Positions 24,582 through 34,559 of a stretch of DNA of 64,000 bases are shown here, piece by piece. Position 1 is the first letter of the stretch. Each line of letters opens with the position of its first letter. Made by a program: the position numbers and the translations under genes. The DNA lies in assembly GCA_021234155.1 (NCBI GenBank), contig JAJEKV010000004.1, positions 3,119,487-3,183,486 on the forward strand. Reading direction: 5' to 3'. Under the pieces are notes generated by a model. It ran no database searches. It was not told the DNA's origin and saw only the letters and a program-made list of their open reading frames with translations. Source of the DNA: Isoetes taiwanensis (lineage: Eukaryota > Streptophyta > Lycopodiopsida > Isoetales > Isoetaceae).

Positions 24582-24960
24582 GGGAGAAAGCTCATTATCT
24601 TTGACTTAAATTACGTGTTGGGCAAGAGTGTGCACAAGAATGAAAATATTAACTCAAGATACCAACGGATCGAGAAAGATGAGCTTCAATTTAATATAGG
24701 AAGCGGGTTTTTTTTTCTTTGTAGGCCAAGGTTAAAATCCTTTGTTAGCATTTGTAAGAGAAGGGTTTGATGTTGCCATCGGTCTTCACTCACTTCTAAA
24801 AATCGTCACCCAATTGTGGATCATATTTGTGATGCTTTTTCCATAAAAGCTGAAGTTTGTTTACGGCCGGGGCGGTGTTGGACTCGCCACACACAAACAC
24901 CCTCTTGAACCTCAAAGGGGTTGTTTGTGAAACCATTAGGCTGTGGTATGGAAAGAGTAC
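24582..24960 (+). pseudogene. FCP1-like HAD phosphatase domain in the large element (copy B side)
   Basis: Starts GRKLIIFDLNYVLGKSVHKN at 24582 (HAD motif I, with Asn in place of the second Asp), then after a T-run a piece near 24726 reading RPRLKSFVSICKREGFDVAI (the RPxxxxFL...FDVGVWSS region), then IVDHICDAFSIKAEVCLRP near 24810 and a C-terminal piece near 24890-24960. Frames shift several times. It corresponds to the domain at 17906-18370 but the two are diverged, so both copies derive from one HAD gene carried by the element family. Confidence 0.65.
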
Positions 24961-25414
24961 CCAGTACTATGGATATCTGATTTCGATCGACGACGAAAGA
25001 TACAAATCCACTTTGAATCTGTAGGAAGCTACATATGTCCTTTCTCTTGGACCGATATTAGGCTGGCGACAGTTGCTTGTCATGGAGCTCATTCCATGGC
25101 TTAATGAATTCAAAATGGCTGAAGATGGTATAGTTTATGTGAAAAGAGCATCCAATGACTAATGCGGTGAGATAGCATATCGAGGCGGTGGAACAGATTT
25201 TTCTTTGGCAAACTATGGCAACAACTTGGGTGCTTCTATTTTGCCTAAATTTAATCAACATACAGAACAGGAATGGAGAAAGCGCCATCATGTTATTGGC
25301 CTCTCGGTGGCCCATTGTTGGTACAGACTTTGACTGATGTACAAATTCAAATGTTATGAATATATGTATCAAAGTTTTTGTTCATTGCACTTGAGTACTC
25401 TGTTTTTACTGTTG

Positions 25415-25678
25415 GACTGAAACACAAAAGACTATTAAGAAACTAAGAGATAGAGTTCTGCTGCACCCAGAGGTAATACAAACCAACACAAGCTGCAAGT
25501 ACATAGGGTTGGGGACTGATTATCGCCTCTATACTGTTGTTCCTGGACTTTGGGAAAAGATTGGCCATATTGAAAATTATGAGGAACGAGCAACCATGAA
25601 ATGTATATTGGCAGCAAATCACTTGTTGCACAACCCTTGGGGAAGGCACGTGTCTTTGGAAGATCACGAGGCCATGTA
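25415..25678 (+). CDS. Unrecognised ORF in the large element
   Basis: The plus strand is open for about 88 residues: KKLRDRVLLHPEVIQTNTSC, then YIGLGTDYRLYTVVPGLWEK, IENYEERATMKCILAANHLL and HNPWGRHVSLEDHEAM, ending TAG at 25676. The same frame continues beyond the stop with DGKVCPIARAIENRMDSC, so the TAG may be a mutation. Composition is protein-like and non-repetitive. I do not recognise the family. Its position downstream of the HAD domain suggests a C-terminal exon of the same plus-strand transcription unit. Confidence 0.35.
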
Positions 25679-25859
25679 GGATGGAAAGGTTTGCCCGATT
25701 GCACGTGCTATAGAAAACCGCATGGACTCTTGCTTTTAGGATATCTCTTGACCTCTTGGCGGGCTGGAAGACATGATGCAATAGTCATAAGATATCGGGG
25801 CTCCCTGCTGATATTTTGAAGCTAGGCCATGAATTATGAGCCATGCTCATTTTCAGGTG

Positions 25860-26629
25860 TGTTGTATTTATGTCCACAATATAAATATATCAACCATTTG
25901 TACATGAAAACCTGTCCATTTCTTATCTTTGCCATGACTGAAACTATTTTTAATGTTTATGCAATTCAACTTTCTTATGTTCAATTCTAATCAACTTACA
26001 CTTAACAAATTTTTATAATATTTCTAGAATGTACAACAGATGTACATAAGATGTACATCATTTGTACATCTTATCTTACATTGATGTACCTAATGCATAC
26101 GAAGTAGTCCATGTCATGTACAATGAAAATTTGTTCAGTTCTTATCTTTTATATGAACAAAGTATTACAATATTTCTGGAAAGTACTACAGATCTGACTT
26201 AGTCCATGTCATCTACAATTGTTGGAAGTTGTGATAACAATGTCTCATGGACTTCATCGGCAAGTGAAATGTTGTGCTTGCCCCCCTTCGACTTGTGTTT
26301 TAATTTTTTGAATGGGATTGAACCCCAATCCACCGGTCTGCGGTACCAAAACATTCTTAGTAGGAAGCGGTTTATACTTATTGTGGCGGCCGGGATTAAT
26401 TCATAATATTGTTCTTCAATGACACTAGTGCCGGTGAGTATTCATTTCCATAGACATCAATTGAATCTTCTTCCAATGCATGCTTTTCCACGGTGCACAT
26501 GAGAACATAGTATGAAACACCTTCCACATTGTGCGGTCTTTGCAAAGACACAAATACATCTGAAACTCCTACGATGTCATCTAAACCAACCTCTCTTACG
26601 CATACAAAACATCCACATCATTTTTAGCT
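25860..26629. other. Intergenic region between the convergent element genes, with a TGTACAT cluster
   Basis: A TGTACAT cluster lies at 26020-26100. No supported exon is visible between the plus-strand ORF ending near 25730 and the minus-strand gene from 26854 downward, apart from open frames without domains. Confidence 0.4.
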
Positions 26630-29326
26630 TCAACACGAGGAGGCAATATGATCACGTGGGCTCCAAACTTTTAGAGACCATTCTCCACAATGTTTAATGT
26701 TCTCACAATTCAACCAATTGAAGTTCATGCAAGCATCACAAAAGCACGAGCAACTTGTGGTCTGCATAGCAACTTTGTTGGATCTATCTTGGCTTTTGGG
26801 TTTATAGTTGACCGGGGAGAATGTATGCGCTAAGTACCGGGTAAAGTCTTGCAATTGAATCTGCGGCTACTGTTCACATCTGTTTTCCAACCTCCCAAAA
26901 CACCCTTTCACAATCCGATTCCTTGGCCCTTAAAAGCGCACAAATTTGTTCTTTTTTTTCAGCGGCATGCCATTTTGTTTTCTCTGCTGCGGCTCTCAAG
27001 CCACAACTTTGCTATACCAGCCTCGCCATCATGTGTGCCTTTCCCATGGCGGATCAAAGAAATTCCATATCTTTCGAATTTTATTTTCAACATGGTATCT
27101 ACAGGTTCCATACCATGCTCGTGTAGATTTGAATTGAGATGCACAACCATTCGACCACACATAATGAAGGTTTATGTGTCCACCTCCATTATTCTTAAGC
27201 CACCCCAAATGTAATTTAAAACCATGTTGCACAAAATGAGTGTCATGCTTCTGTCATCGAAACATAGAAATGCACTTTTTTTTTAAGCTTACCTTCTATT
27301 TTTATCATTGAAATATGGACCAAAATACTAATTTGATCAGGATTCCAATGCTCGGATTGCACTTCTGTCCCTGGTTTCAATGTGTAGTTCTCTGCAAAGT
27401 CAACAACAGACAACACACTATTACCGGGGTTTCTCAACACATCTTTTAAAGCATTTTTGCTCTGCCCGGTGTCTTTGTAAAGTTATGATCACGTAAACTT
27501 AGCAAGCTGATTTTTCATGTTCTTTAACAAAACAAATGCTTTGTCATTCGATCAACTAATCTAAGCCTTACGGATGTACCTTTTTGGATGGCTCATTGAC
27601 ATATGCATATACTTGCGGTCCACATTAAATTCCATCTTCCTCGTTTGGACGGATGTCTAATTTTTTTCACTCACATTCATCACATTCACCTTTGATGCAT
27701 TTTAGTTTATGCCATTCATCCGTCACATATTTCTATAGCTGTTGACCTCCACAAGATACTAACATTATCAAAAGTCTTCTTGTTTGCTTGACATACTCCA
27801 TTGTTTTCTTTGGGATGCCACGGACCTTTGCGGCGGCAAGTGCAATTAACATGTAGGGATCTCCTCATATCATTGAAGGCCTTTACGTACGCTTGCTCAT
27901 GTTTGACACAACAACATGTGTTTCTCTCCTTCAATTTCCTTATGCAATCGGGTTTTCGGATACTTTCGAGCGTCGGGCGAATTTTGGTATCAGGATTCTG
28001 ATATACAAACTGTTGATAAAGCTCAGACTGCAATAACAAAAGCATTAAAGACCATGTTAGCAAAATGATGTCGGCAACGAGATGCCAAAAGAGTGTTGAA
28101 CTATATTATTGTACATTTAATGTATGTTCTATGTACATAAAATGTCCATCCAACAGTTCCACTGATCTGTTACTGTACATCTAATGTACATCAGTACATC
28201 TAATGTACAGCCAACAGTTCCACTGATCTATTACTGTAGATCCAATGTACATCTAATGTACATCTAATTAATGTTCCAATATTAGTACATCACATTAATG
28301 TTACAATATTAGTACAACTAATGTACATATGTATGATTTGTTTGGCTTCATTACCTGAAAGTACACTAAAATGTAAAATGATGTAATTTTGATATTCAAG
28401 TACATGTAAATGCAGCTGCATGGACATGAGTGTTAATGGATGTACATCTAAAAAGTACCTAATAGCACATCACTGCAAGATTTCTGCTACTATGTAAACA
28501 ATGTAAAAATGTAAACAATGTAAAATGCAATACATTTCATGAAAACCATGTGTATTCATTAACAGGTCACTCGGAACAGAACTAGAATGTACAAAAGAAA
28601 GTCATGAAAGAATTTTGGAAGAAAACATAATCTCCAAAACTGAATTGATTCAATTACAAGAGCAAACCTGTGAGATATCAAGGTATTATATTGCTTGTGT
28701 TCTCCTCTTCATGACATCTCTAACCTTTGGTGAAACTTTGGTATTATCAAGCCAAAATTCACGACCTGACATTTGATTGAATCATCGATTCTATTTGATC
28801 TTGGCATCCTTCCTGCCAAAGCCCATACATTTGCTCCACTTAATGACATTATCTTCCTTCTTGCTGCAGCTTTGGATAAATTTCTTGGTTGTATCTTTAG
28901 CAATTTTGAAGAAACATTCTTGTTTATATCTCCTTTTTTTCCAACAATCATTGATAACAGTGAATGTTTTGCAGCCAATTTATCTTTGCTATTAGCAGAC
29001 TTTACTTCTTGAAGCCCATCTTTCAAGTTTCTGATCATTGATTTCATAACAATAACTTCGGAAGGATTTCCAATTACAGGTTCGAAAAAAGAAAAAAGCC
29101 TGTCATCTTGCAACAAACGAGCACAAAAAACTAATCTTTGATCTGGACGAAGCGTTTGCCAGCAACTGAGGATGCAATCCACCGACCTGTCAACACGCTG
29201 CTTTATTTGTTTTGTGGCATAACACTGGCCAATGTCGGCATACTTGCGCTTAGAACCATCACTTCCATTGGAATTCTCACCCTCCATGAACAGATTGAAA
29301 TTGATTTGTATTTCTTGTAGATTCAA
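26630..29326 (-). pseudogene. Putative transposase of the large element: NGCASQFKS / HGKGTHDG family, decayed
   Basis: Minus-strand exons in order: 29326-28709 (205 residues, KRKYADIGQCYATKQIKQRV, then SKLLKIQPRNLSKAAARRKI), 28063-27716 (Cys-rich, NTCCCVKHEQAYVKAFNDMR), 27440-27243 (VLSVVDFAENYTLKPGTEVQ and DQISILVHISMIK), 27232-26959 (HYVWSNGCASQFKSTRAWYG, then HGKGTHDGEAGIAKLW) and 26854-26630 (CSCFCDACMNFNWLNC). I recall this order from large uncharacterised proteins of non-flowering plants, algae and animals. The spaced acidic residues (VVDFAENY; N/DGCxxQFKS; HGKGxxDG) resemble an RNase H-fold DDE/D transposase core, but that is inference. A TGTACAT-rich intron (28090-28560) separates the first two exons. 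The usual Asp of WSDGC is Asn here, and frameshifts occur, so this copy is inactive. Confidence 0.6.
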
Positions 29327-29609
29327 TTGGCATGTGTTTGCTTCTGGAATTCGTTCGGTGTTCGTCCTGTGAAAGGGGGGAATTTCGGAAAGGGAGGGAC
29401 GGATCCATTCGAATTGGTTCGGTGGTTCGGTGGTTAACCAAGAATTTCGGGGGCACTGTCAGGGATGATCTTGCAATCCTTGCAAACCTGACACAAAATG
29501 ACAAACTAGAGTATCTTGATGTACATCTAAAATGTACCCCAAAAAAGCACAAATTCGTCCTTCAATTTAGTACGATGTACGTACACTCTTTCATGCTTCT
29601 ACCCAGCAG

Positions 29610-30347
29610 TCACCAATTTAGGTCCAGAAAGAACTTTGTGAGCATATCAGCTTGCTGTAATTTTGTTGGTATATATTCCACATTTATCTGCCCCTTTTCC
29701 ACCTCATCTCGTATGAAATGATGGTGTATCTCAATATGTTTAGTTCGGGAGTTATGAACTGGGTTTTTGGTCATCGCTACTCCGCTTTTGTTATCGCAGT
29801 ATAATGTGGTGGCACCTAGTGATAAGATCCTTAGGTCTTTAAGCATTCTGCGTAACCAAATTATTTCTGATGCCGCCATGGATCACGCCACATATTACGC
29901 GGGGAGATACATGTTTAGTTCGGGAGTGATGAACTGGGTTTTTGGTCATCGCTACTCCGCTTTTGTTATAATGTGGTGGCACCTACTGATAAGTTCCCTA
30001 GTTCCTTAAGCATTCTGCGTAACCAAATTATTTCTGATGCCGCCAATGGATACTGCCATATATTCTGCTTCCGCGCTAGATTTGGCAACACACTCCTGCT
30101 TCTTGCTTGCCCATGATATTGCAGCATTTTCAAGTTTACAAATATATCCAGAAGTAGACTTCCTGTCATCCACATCTCCTCCCCAGTCTACATCTGCATA
30201 TCCAATCAACCTGTTTTCTGCAGTTTTTGAAAAGCAAATTCCATGCGTCATTGTTCCTTTCAAGTACCTAAGCACTCTCTTTGCCGCCAACCAATGTTGT
30301 ACCCCCGGGTTGTTATTATGCCTGCTAAGTAAATTAACCGCATACAT
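29610..30347 (-). pseudogene. RNase H region of the inner Copia, with internal tandem duplication
   Basis: Minus-strand frames give WLAAKRVLRYLKGTMTHGIC, then IGYADVDWGGDVDDRKSTSG (RNase H active-site region), SWASKKQECVAKSSAEAEYM, and after a break AASEIIWLRRMLKDLRILSL and HIEIHHHFIRDEVEKGQINV to LTKFF near 29612. A segment of about 165-172 bases is tandemly duplicated (about 29738-29905 and 29911-30070, both with ACTGGGTTTTTGGTCATCGC), repeating the IIWLRRML part and breaking the frame. The large DNA element is inserted directly downstream at 29604. Confidence 0.85.
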
Positions 30348-31333
30348 GATGTCTGGCCGGGTACAATTTGTGGTCTAGCTTCCATTTCCTTTGCCTCTTC
30401 AGGTGTTTTTGGACACATTTCCTTGCAAATCCTTACCTCTGATGCCATCGGTGTCTTCGCTGGATTACAGTCAAGCATCCTGAATCTAGCCAAAACTCCT
30501 TTGATGTTTTGTTCTTGTGTAAGGTAAAGGACTCCCTTTTCTCTGTTTCTTCGAACTTCCATCCCCAGCAACTTCTCAAGATCTCCCAAGTCTGTCATCT
30601 GAAAACGGCTTTTCAACAAAGTTTTGCAATTTTCTAGCATGGTTTTGTCATTGCTCACAATGACACAATCATCCACATAAAGAGCCATAAGTAAGCATTT
30701 ATTCCCATCCCTTTTCATGTATAGATTCCCTTCAGTCTTTAATTTTATAAACTCGGCAGAAATCAAGAAACTGTTCATGTACAAATACCACTGCCTAGCT
30801 GCTTGTCTAAGTCCGTAAATTGCCTTCTTCAACTTGCATACTACTTCATTACCTTGCTCATATCCCTGCGGATGCTCCATATATATTTCTTCTTCTAAAT
30901 CCCCATTTAGGAAAGCCGTCTTAACATCCATATGATTTATTTCCATGTCACTCTGTACTGCAAATGCAATGAGTGCTCTTAGACTAGTTATTTTGACTAT
31001 AGGAGAAAAAGTGTCCTTATAATCCACGCCTTCTTCCTGGGTATATCCTTTTGCAACTAAACGTGCTTTATACCGCCCTATTGATCCATCCGCCCTTCTT
31101 TTGATCTTAAAGATCCATTTACTTCCCACAACGTTCTTATCCTTTGGTCGCGGCACAAGTTCATATGTACCTGTTTTCTTAAATGAATCTAATTCGTTCT
31201 GCATAGCTTCTTGCCATTTGTTTGCATCCTGCCCCGTCATTGCTTGCCCCACTGTCTCTGATTCTACTATACAGGATAGAATCTTCGGTTTTCGTGGTCT
31301 TGTTGTTTTTCCACTTTCTTCTCTTCCGTACAT
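30260..31333 (-). CDS. Copia reverse transcriptase (inner Copia)
   Basis: A 357-residue open frame with the Copia RT: KWQEAMQNELDSFKKTGTYE, WIFKIKRRADGSIGRYKARL, NHMDVKTAFLNGDLEEEIYM, YGLRQAARQWY and the catalytic LYVDDCVIV, then LLKSRFQMTDLGDLEKLLGM. All Copia RT landmarks are present and uninterrupted. It copies element RNA into DNA in cytoplasmic particles. The frame overlaps the end of the integrase frame (to 31267) by a frameshift, since Copia polyproteins are normally continuous. The C-terminal end runs off frame into the RNase H region. Confidence 0.93.
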   Translation of the reverse strand: MYGREESGKTTRPRKPKILSCIVESETVGQAMTGQDANKWQEAMQNELDSFKKTGTYELVPRPKDKNVVGSKWIFKIKRRADGSIGRYKARLVAKGYTQEEGVDYKDTFSPIVKITSLRALIAFAVQSDMEINHMDVKTAFLNGDLEEEIYMEHPQGYEQGNEVVCKLKKAIYGLRQAARQWYLYMNSFLISAEFIKLKTEGNLYMKRDGNKCLLMALYVDDCVIVSNDKTMLENCKTLLKSRFQMTDLGDLEKLLGMEVRRNREKGVLYLTQEQNIKGVLARFRMLDCNPAKTPMASEVRICKEMCPKTPEEAKEMEARPQIVPGQTSCMRLIYLAGIITTRGYNIGWRQRECLGT

Positions 31334-32514
31334 TTCTGTACAAATGGTACCTCAGCCTTTAGACGTTCCGCATCACTACGCCGGGCTCGTCCTGCTGTTC
31401 TACTACTTCCTTCTCCTGCTTGGTGTCCAGTTTCTGGTGCACTATCGATCTCAATAGTCTCATGCACTCCCTCTGGTTCAAGTTCCGGTTCATGAGGAGC
31501 ACTATCGATCTCTATGACCTCATGCACCTCATCCGGGTTAGCCTCAACATCTGCAACATCGGGTTCTATGACTTCATCAGTTTCATATTCTATGTCTGCT
31601 TCATCAAACTTAGATGTTGAAACCCTTGTTTCTCCCTCATTATTTTCTGGCCCAAGTTCCAGTTCCTCCACCGGCATCCATGCCTTAGCTTCATGCTGGT
31701 CTACAGTTTTTCTATCTCTATACAAGACACTCTCATTAAATACTACATCTCTGCTCACATGCACTTTGCGCGTGACTGGGTCATACAATCTATATCCATT
31801 CGTCTCTTCGTCATAACCTACTAAAAATGTGCACACACTGCGATCATCTAGTTTTCTCCTTAATTCTTCTGGTACCAACATATAGGCGAGACATCCATAG
31901 ACTTTAAATCGTCGTACAGACTGCCTTTTCCCTGTCCAGAGTTCTTCTGATACTCCATTCTTTACTGCAACTGTGGGCAACCTATTCTGAATGTAACAAA
32001 CTGCTGCAACTACTTCTCCCCATAAATTGTTCGGTAACCCTACATGCTTAAGCATGGATCTGGCCGCATCCATAATGGTACGATTTTTGCGCTCTGCTAC
32101 TCCATTTTGTTGCGGCATATATCTGCAAGTATACTGTCTCCGTAATCCCCGCATCTGGCAATACATGTTAAATTCTGACGATCTATATTCTCCACCAAGG
32201 TCGGACCTTAAACACTTAACTTGCAATGATGTCTCCCATTCTATTTCAACAACATACAACCTAAAGGCATCAAATACTTGGTCCTTGGTTTTCAAAAAAT
32301 AACACTTTGTGCGTCTACTGAAATCATCTATAAATGTGGCGAAATAAGACTTAGCGCCACGACTTTCAACTTGCATAGGCCCACAAACGTCTGAATGCAC
32401 TAATTCAAGCAAATCATGTGCTCTCCTTCCTTTATTTCTAAATGCCAAATTATGCTGTTTGCCTAACATGCATGCTTCACAGACATCATCAATCTCAGCA
32501 TTTTCACAACACAA
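31267..32514 (-). CDS. Copia integrase and linker (inner Copia)
   Basis: A 415-residue open frame. It opens with the tail of the pre-integrase zinc finger (DVCEACMLGKQHN), then the integrase core: LVHSDVCGPMQVESRGAKSY, CLRSDLGGEYRSSEFNMYCQ, and RQYTCRYMPQQNGVAERKNR with the D-D-E residues of the DDE core, followed by YGCLAYMLVPEELRRKLDDR and VGYDEETNGYRLYDPVTRKV, and an acidic linker with repeated EIDSAPHEPE / EIDSAPETGH units. Its upstream part is cut by the insertion ending near 32516. Confidence 0.92.
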   Translation of the reverse strand: MCCENAEIDDVCEACMLGKQHNLAFRNKGRRAHDLLELVHSDVCGPMQVESRGAKSYFATFIDDFSRRTKCYFLKTKDQVFDAFRLYVVEIEWETSLQVKCLRSDLGGEYRSSEFNMYCQMRGLRRQYTCRYMPQQNGVAERKNRTIMDAARSMLKHVGLPNNLWGEVVAAVCYIQNRLPTVAVKNGVSEELWTGKRQSVRRFKVYGCLAYMLVPEELRRKLDDRSVCTFLVGYDEETNGYRLYDPVTRKVHVSRDVVFNESVLYRDRKTVDQHEAKAWMPVEELELGPENNEGETRVSTSKFDEADIEYETDEVIEPDVADVEANPDEVHEVIEIDSAPHEPELEPEGVHETIEIDSAPETGHQAGEGSSRTAGRARRSDAERLKAEVPFVQKCTEEKKVEKQQDHENRRFYPV

Positions 32515-32517
32515 CTA

Positions 32518-32940
32518 CCATTAACACAACTACCATTAACATTATTAACACTTAACACATTTAAATTAAAATCCCCCTTAAACCCCCTTTGGTTTGGGTG
32601 CATATTCACACGGGGGGTTACTCCGGGCAACGAGAGCTGTCGGATGGGCATATTTGCCCTTTATTCCAAGATCTGGACCGTACATAGCGATCCTCATTTG
32701 TGGGGTATGCATGTACAAGTTTTTATATACTGTATATTAAAGTTTACAAAATACTATAAGGTTTGAGAGAATGTACTCAATGGTGTTAATTTTGTACATG
32801 TATTGTAAATTTTTTGAGGCTCTCATTTTGCCCTACGTAACCCCCCGTGTGAATATGCACCCAAACCAAAGGGGGTTTAAGGGGGATTTTAATTTAAATG
32901 TGTTAAGTGTTAATAATGTTAATGGTAGTTGTGTTAATGG
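32518..32940. mobile_element. Foldback element with ~105-bp perfect inverted repeats
   Basis: 32518-32622 and 32836-32940 are inverted copies (outer end CCATTAACACAACTACCATT; inner part GGTTTGGGTGCATATTCACA). The arms are essentially identical, which indicates recent origin or gene conversion. The loop (about 210 bases) is AT-rich with no ORF. It lies at the very edge of the 2.8-kb insertion. Confidence 0.8.
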
Positions 32941-33233
32941 TTTATATTAACTAAAAAAACATTTGGCCCCTTCGGGGCCTTAAGGATGGTGTGGAGGTGT
33001 AGATATAGACATTACCTAATACTCTAATGATGGATGATGTATCGTAGCCTCACAAAATCTATCAAACTAGAGGTGTTCAAATTATAAAAACGAAAACATT
33101 GCGTAGAATTAGACATATAATATCACACCAATATACCAATATTAATATATGAGGTAGCATGTAATAATAGAATTTATTAGTAATGAACAAACAGTTAAAT
33201 CCTCTGTCGTTTTTTCTCCAAGTTGCATCACAC

Positions 33234-33620
33234 ACAAATGGTGTTCTCATTCACAAGTTCAACTGCCTTGTAAGGGTCCATGACATAGCGATCCTTTGTA
33301 AGCTTAACTTCTCTCAATTCGACTTCGAAATAGCGCGCGAATTTTTCCCAACAGACCTAAACAAGCAGCAAAAAAGATATATGCATGGATCACAAAAAAG
33401 TATGATACTTAATGGACTTATTGCATAAGTAATACCTGGACATTGGCTCCAGTAACAATATTTGGTTTGTCATATGGCAAGCCCTGTTCTTTTCGCTTAT
33501 TCTGCCATTTTCTTTTAAATGCCAAACCAGCCAACATAATGACTTCAGAGGATCCAACTGTACCAACTCCAACTGCAGATTCTTCGGGTTTAAGGGGGGC
33601 ATGGAACATCCTGGCTATCA
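33234..33620 (-). pseudogene. GAD: Glutamate decarboxylase (GAD) gene fragment with intact intron
   Basis: Minus-strand exon about 33620-33436 reads [40 protein letters not shown] and [20 protein letters not shown] up to NVQ. A GT-AG intron (33435-33357) follows, and exon 33356-33234 reads [40 protein letters not shown]. These are internal parts of plant GAD, the PLP enzyme making GABA from glutamate in the cytosol. The PLP-lysine region, N-terminus and calmodulin-binding C-terminus are absent, so it is a captured fragment. The intron shows capture from genomic DNA and not from mRNA. Confidence 0.9.
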
Positions 33621-33994
33621 TGTTCATGCATGAATATTACCTGCACAATGGTTAAACATGTGATTTCCAACCAAAAAGTATAGAAGGATTATTGGAAATG
33701 GTTTATTTTCATAAGTATTGTAACATATACAATCATAAGAAAGAACTGCCACCAAGTAAGAAATAGTACCATGCTGCATCCTCTATTGATTGTCACCAAA
33801 AGTGCCGTTCTATCATACAACTAACTTGCATAAACCATTCATTATGCCACTCTTTGGCCTGAATGAACATTATGTATCGTCAACCTCCAATCTAACTGCC
33901 ATTTCATTTTTCTTTTTGCAGTAAGGAATGGTAATATCAGCTAGTGTCTTGGAGTCAGCTACACTCCCTCTCTCTTCTTGGTGGGCATACAGAT

Positions 33995-34527
33995 TCAACT
34001 GACAACATCAAATTCTCCATCTTTCAAATGAGCAAAACATTTAACCTGCCGCCCTCCTATGTCCGTTAAAAACTGCACCTTATATGGCAAATTTGCAGAC
34101 ACAGGTTTTCCTTTCCAAACACCCAAAATATCCTTCACTTCACCTTCCAAGCCTGCTATGTCAAACTCAGGAACCTTGGGCACATGGAGACTTTCAAGGG
34201 GCCCTTTACCTTAACTCCTGAACCTACCACAGCCTTAGTTGTTTCCTCACTTGATTGGGCACTACCTAATACCTCTGCAACACTACAAAGTACTCTATAA
34301 TTTTTTGAGTTTAGCATGGACACCCTGAAAATGCATTGGATATTCCCTAGAAATGAATGAACTGCAGCCTTCGCTTGCAAGTGAACAAATTTTAATTCCC
34401 AAGGATTTTGCAGTAGCAGGGTCCCTAATGGGCATAGTTCCATGGCTCGTTTTGAAGATAGATTTTGCAGAAGAGGATGATGAATCTGAGGAGTTGATTG
34501 GAGCATTGCACTTGTAATAATCGCCAT
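33995..34527 (-). pseudogene. FTRV: Ferredoxin-thioredoxin reductase variable chain (FTRV) copy, one frameshift
   Basis: From ATG 34527 (MAIITSAMLQSTPQIHHPLL) a transit-peptide-like N-terminus leads to VLCSVAEVLGSAQSSEETTK, GSGVKVKGPLKV, and after a single-base loss near 34190 to VPKVPEFDIAGLEGEVKDIL, GVWKGKPVSANLPYKVQFLT and CFAHLKDGEFDVVS, stop at 33995. This is the SH3-like variable subunit of the chloroplast enzyme that passes electrons from ferredoxin to thioredoxins. It is full length and intronless, as the gene also is, to my recollection, in Arabidopsis. Apart from the one-base defect it could encode a protein. It lies upstream of the GAD fragment, same strand, inside a transposon. 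Confidence 0.85.
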
Positions 34528-34559
34528 TGCACATAAACGTAACAAATTTCTGAAAATAA

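Larger units (their letters stand above)
13376..29604. mobile_element. Large (16.2 kb) DNA transposon-like element with HAD phosphatase domains and a putative transposase
   Basis: The left end reads GGGTAAAAGCATGAAAGGGT. The right end, read inward on the minus strand, is GGGTAGAAGCATGAAAGAGT; the 22-base termini agree at 20 positions. Both ends abut pieces of the inner Copia that join cleanly: AGCA occurs at both flanks (13372-13375 and 29605-29608; AGCAG if one G is shared), and the Copia 3' sequence continues to its polypurine tract. Inside are a left-end partial copy (A, 13376-16576), a spacer with an HAD domain, a second left end and longer copy (B, from 20424), TGTACAT clusters, plus-strand exons and a minus-strand gene at 26630-29326. 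A 0.3-kb relative with the same ends lies at 37358-37679. No superfamily can be assigned by eye. Confidence 0.7.
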
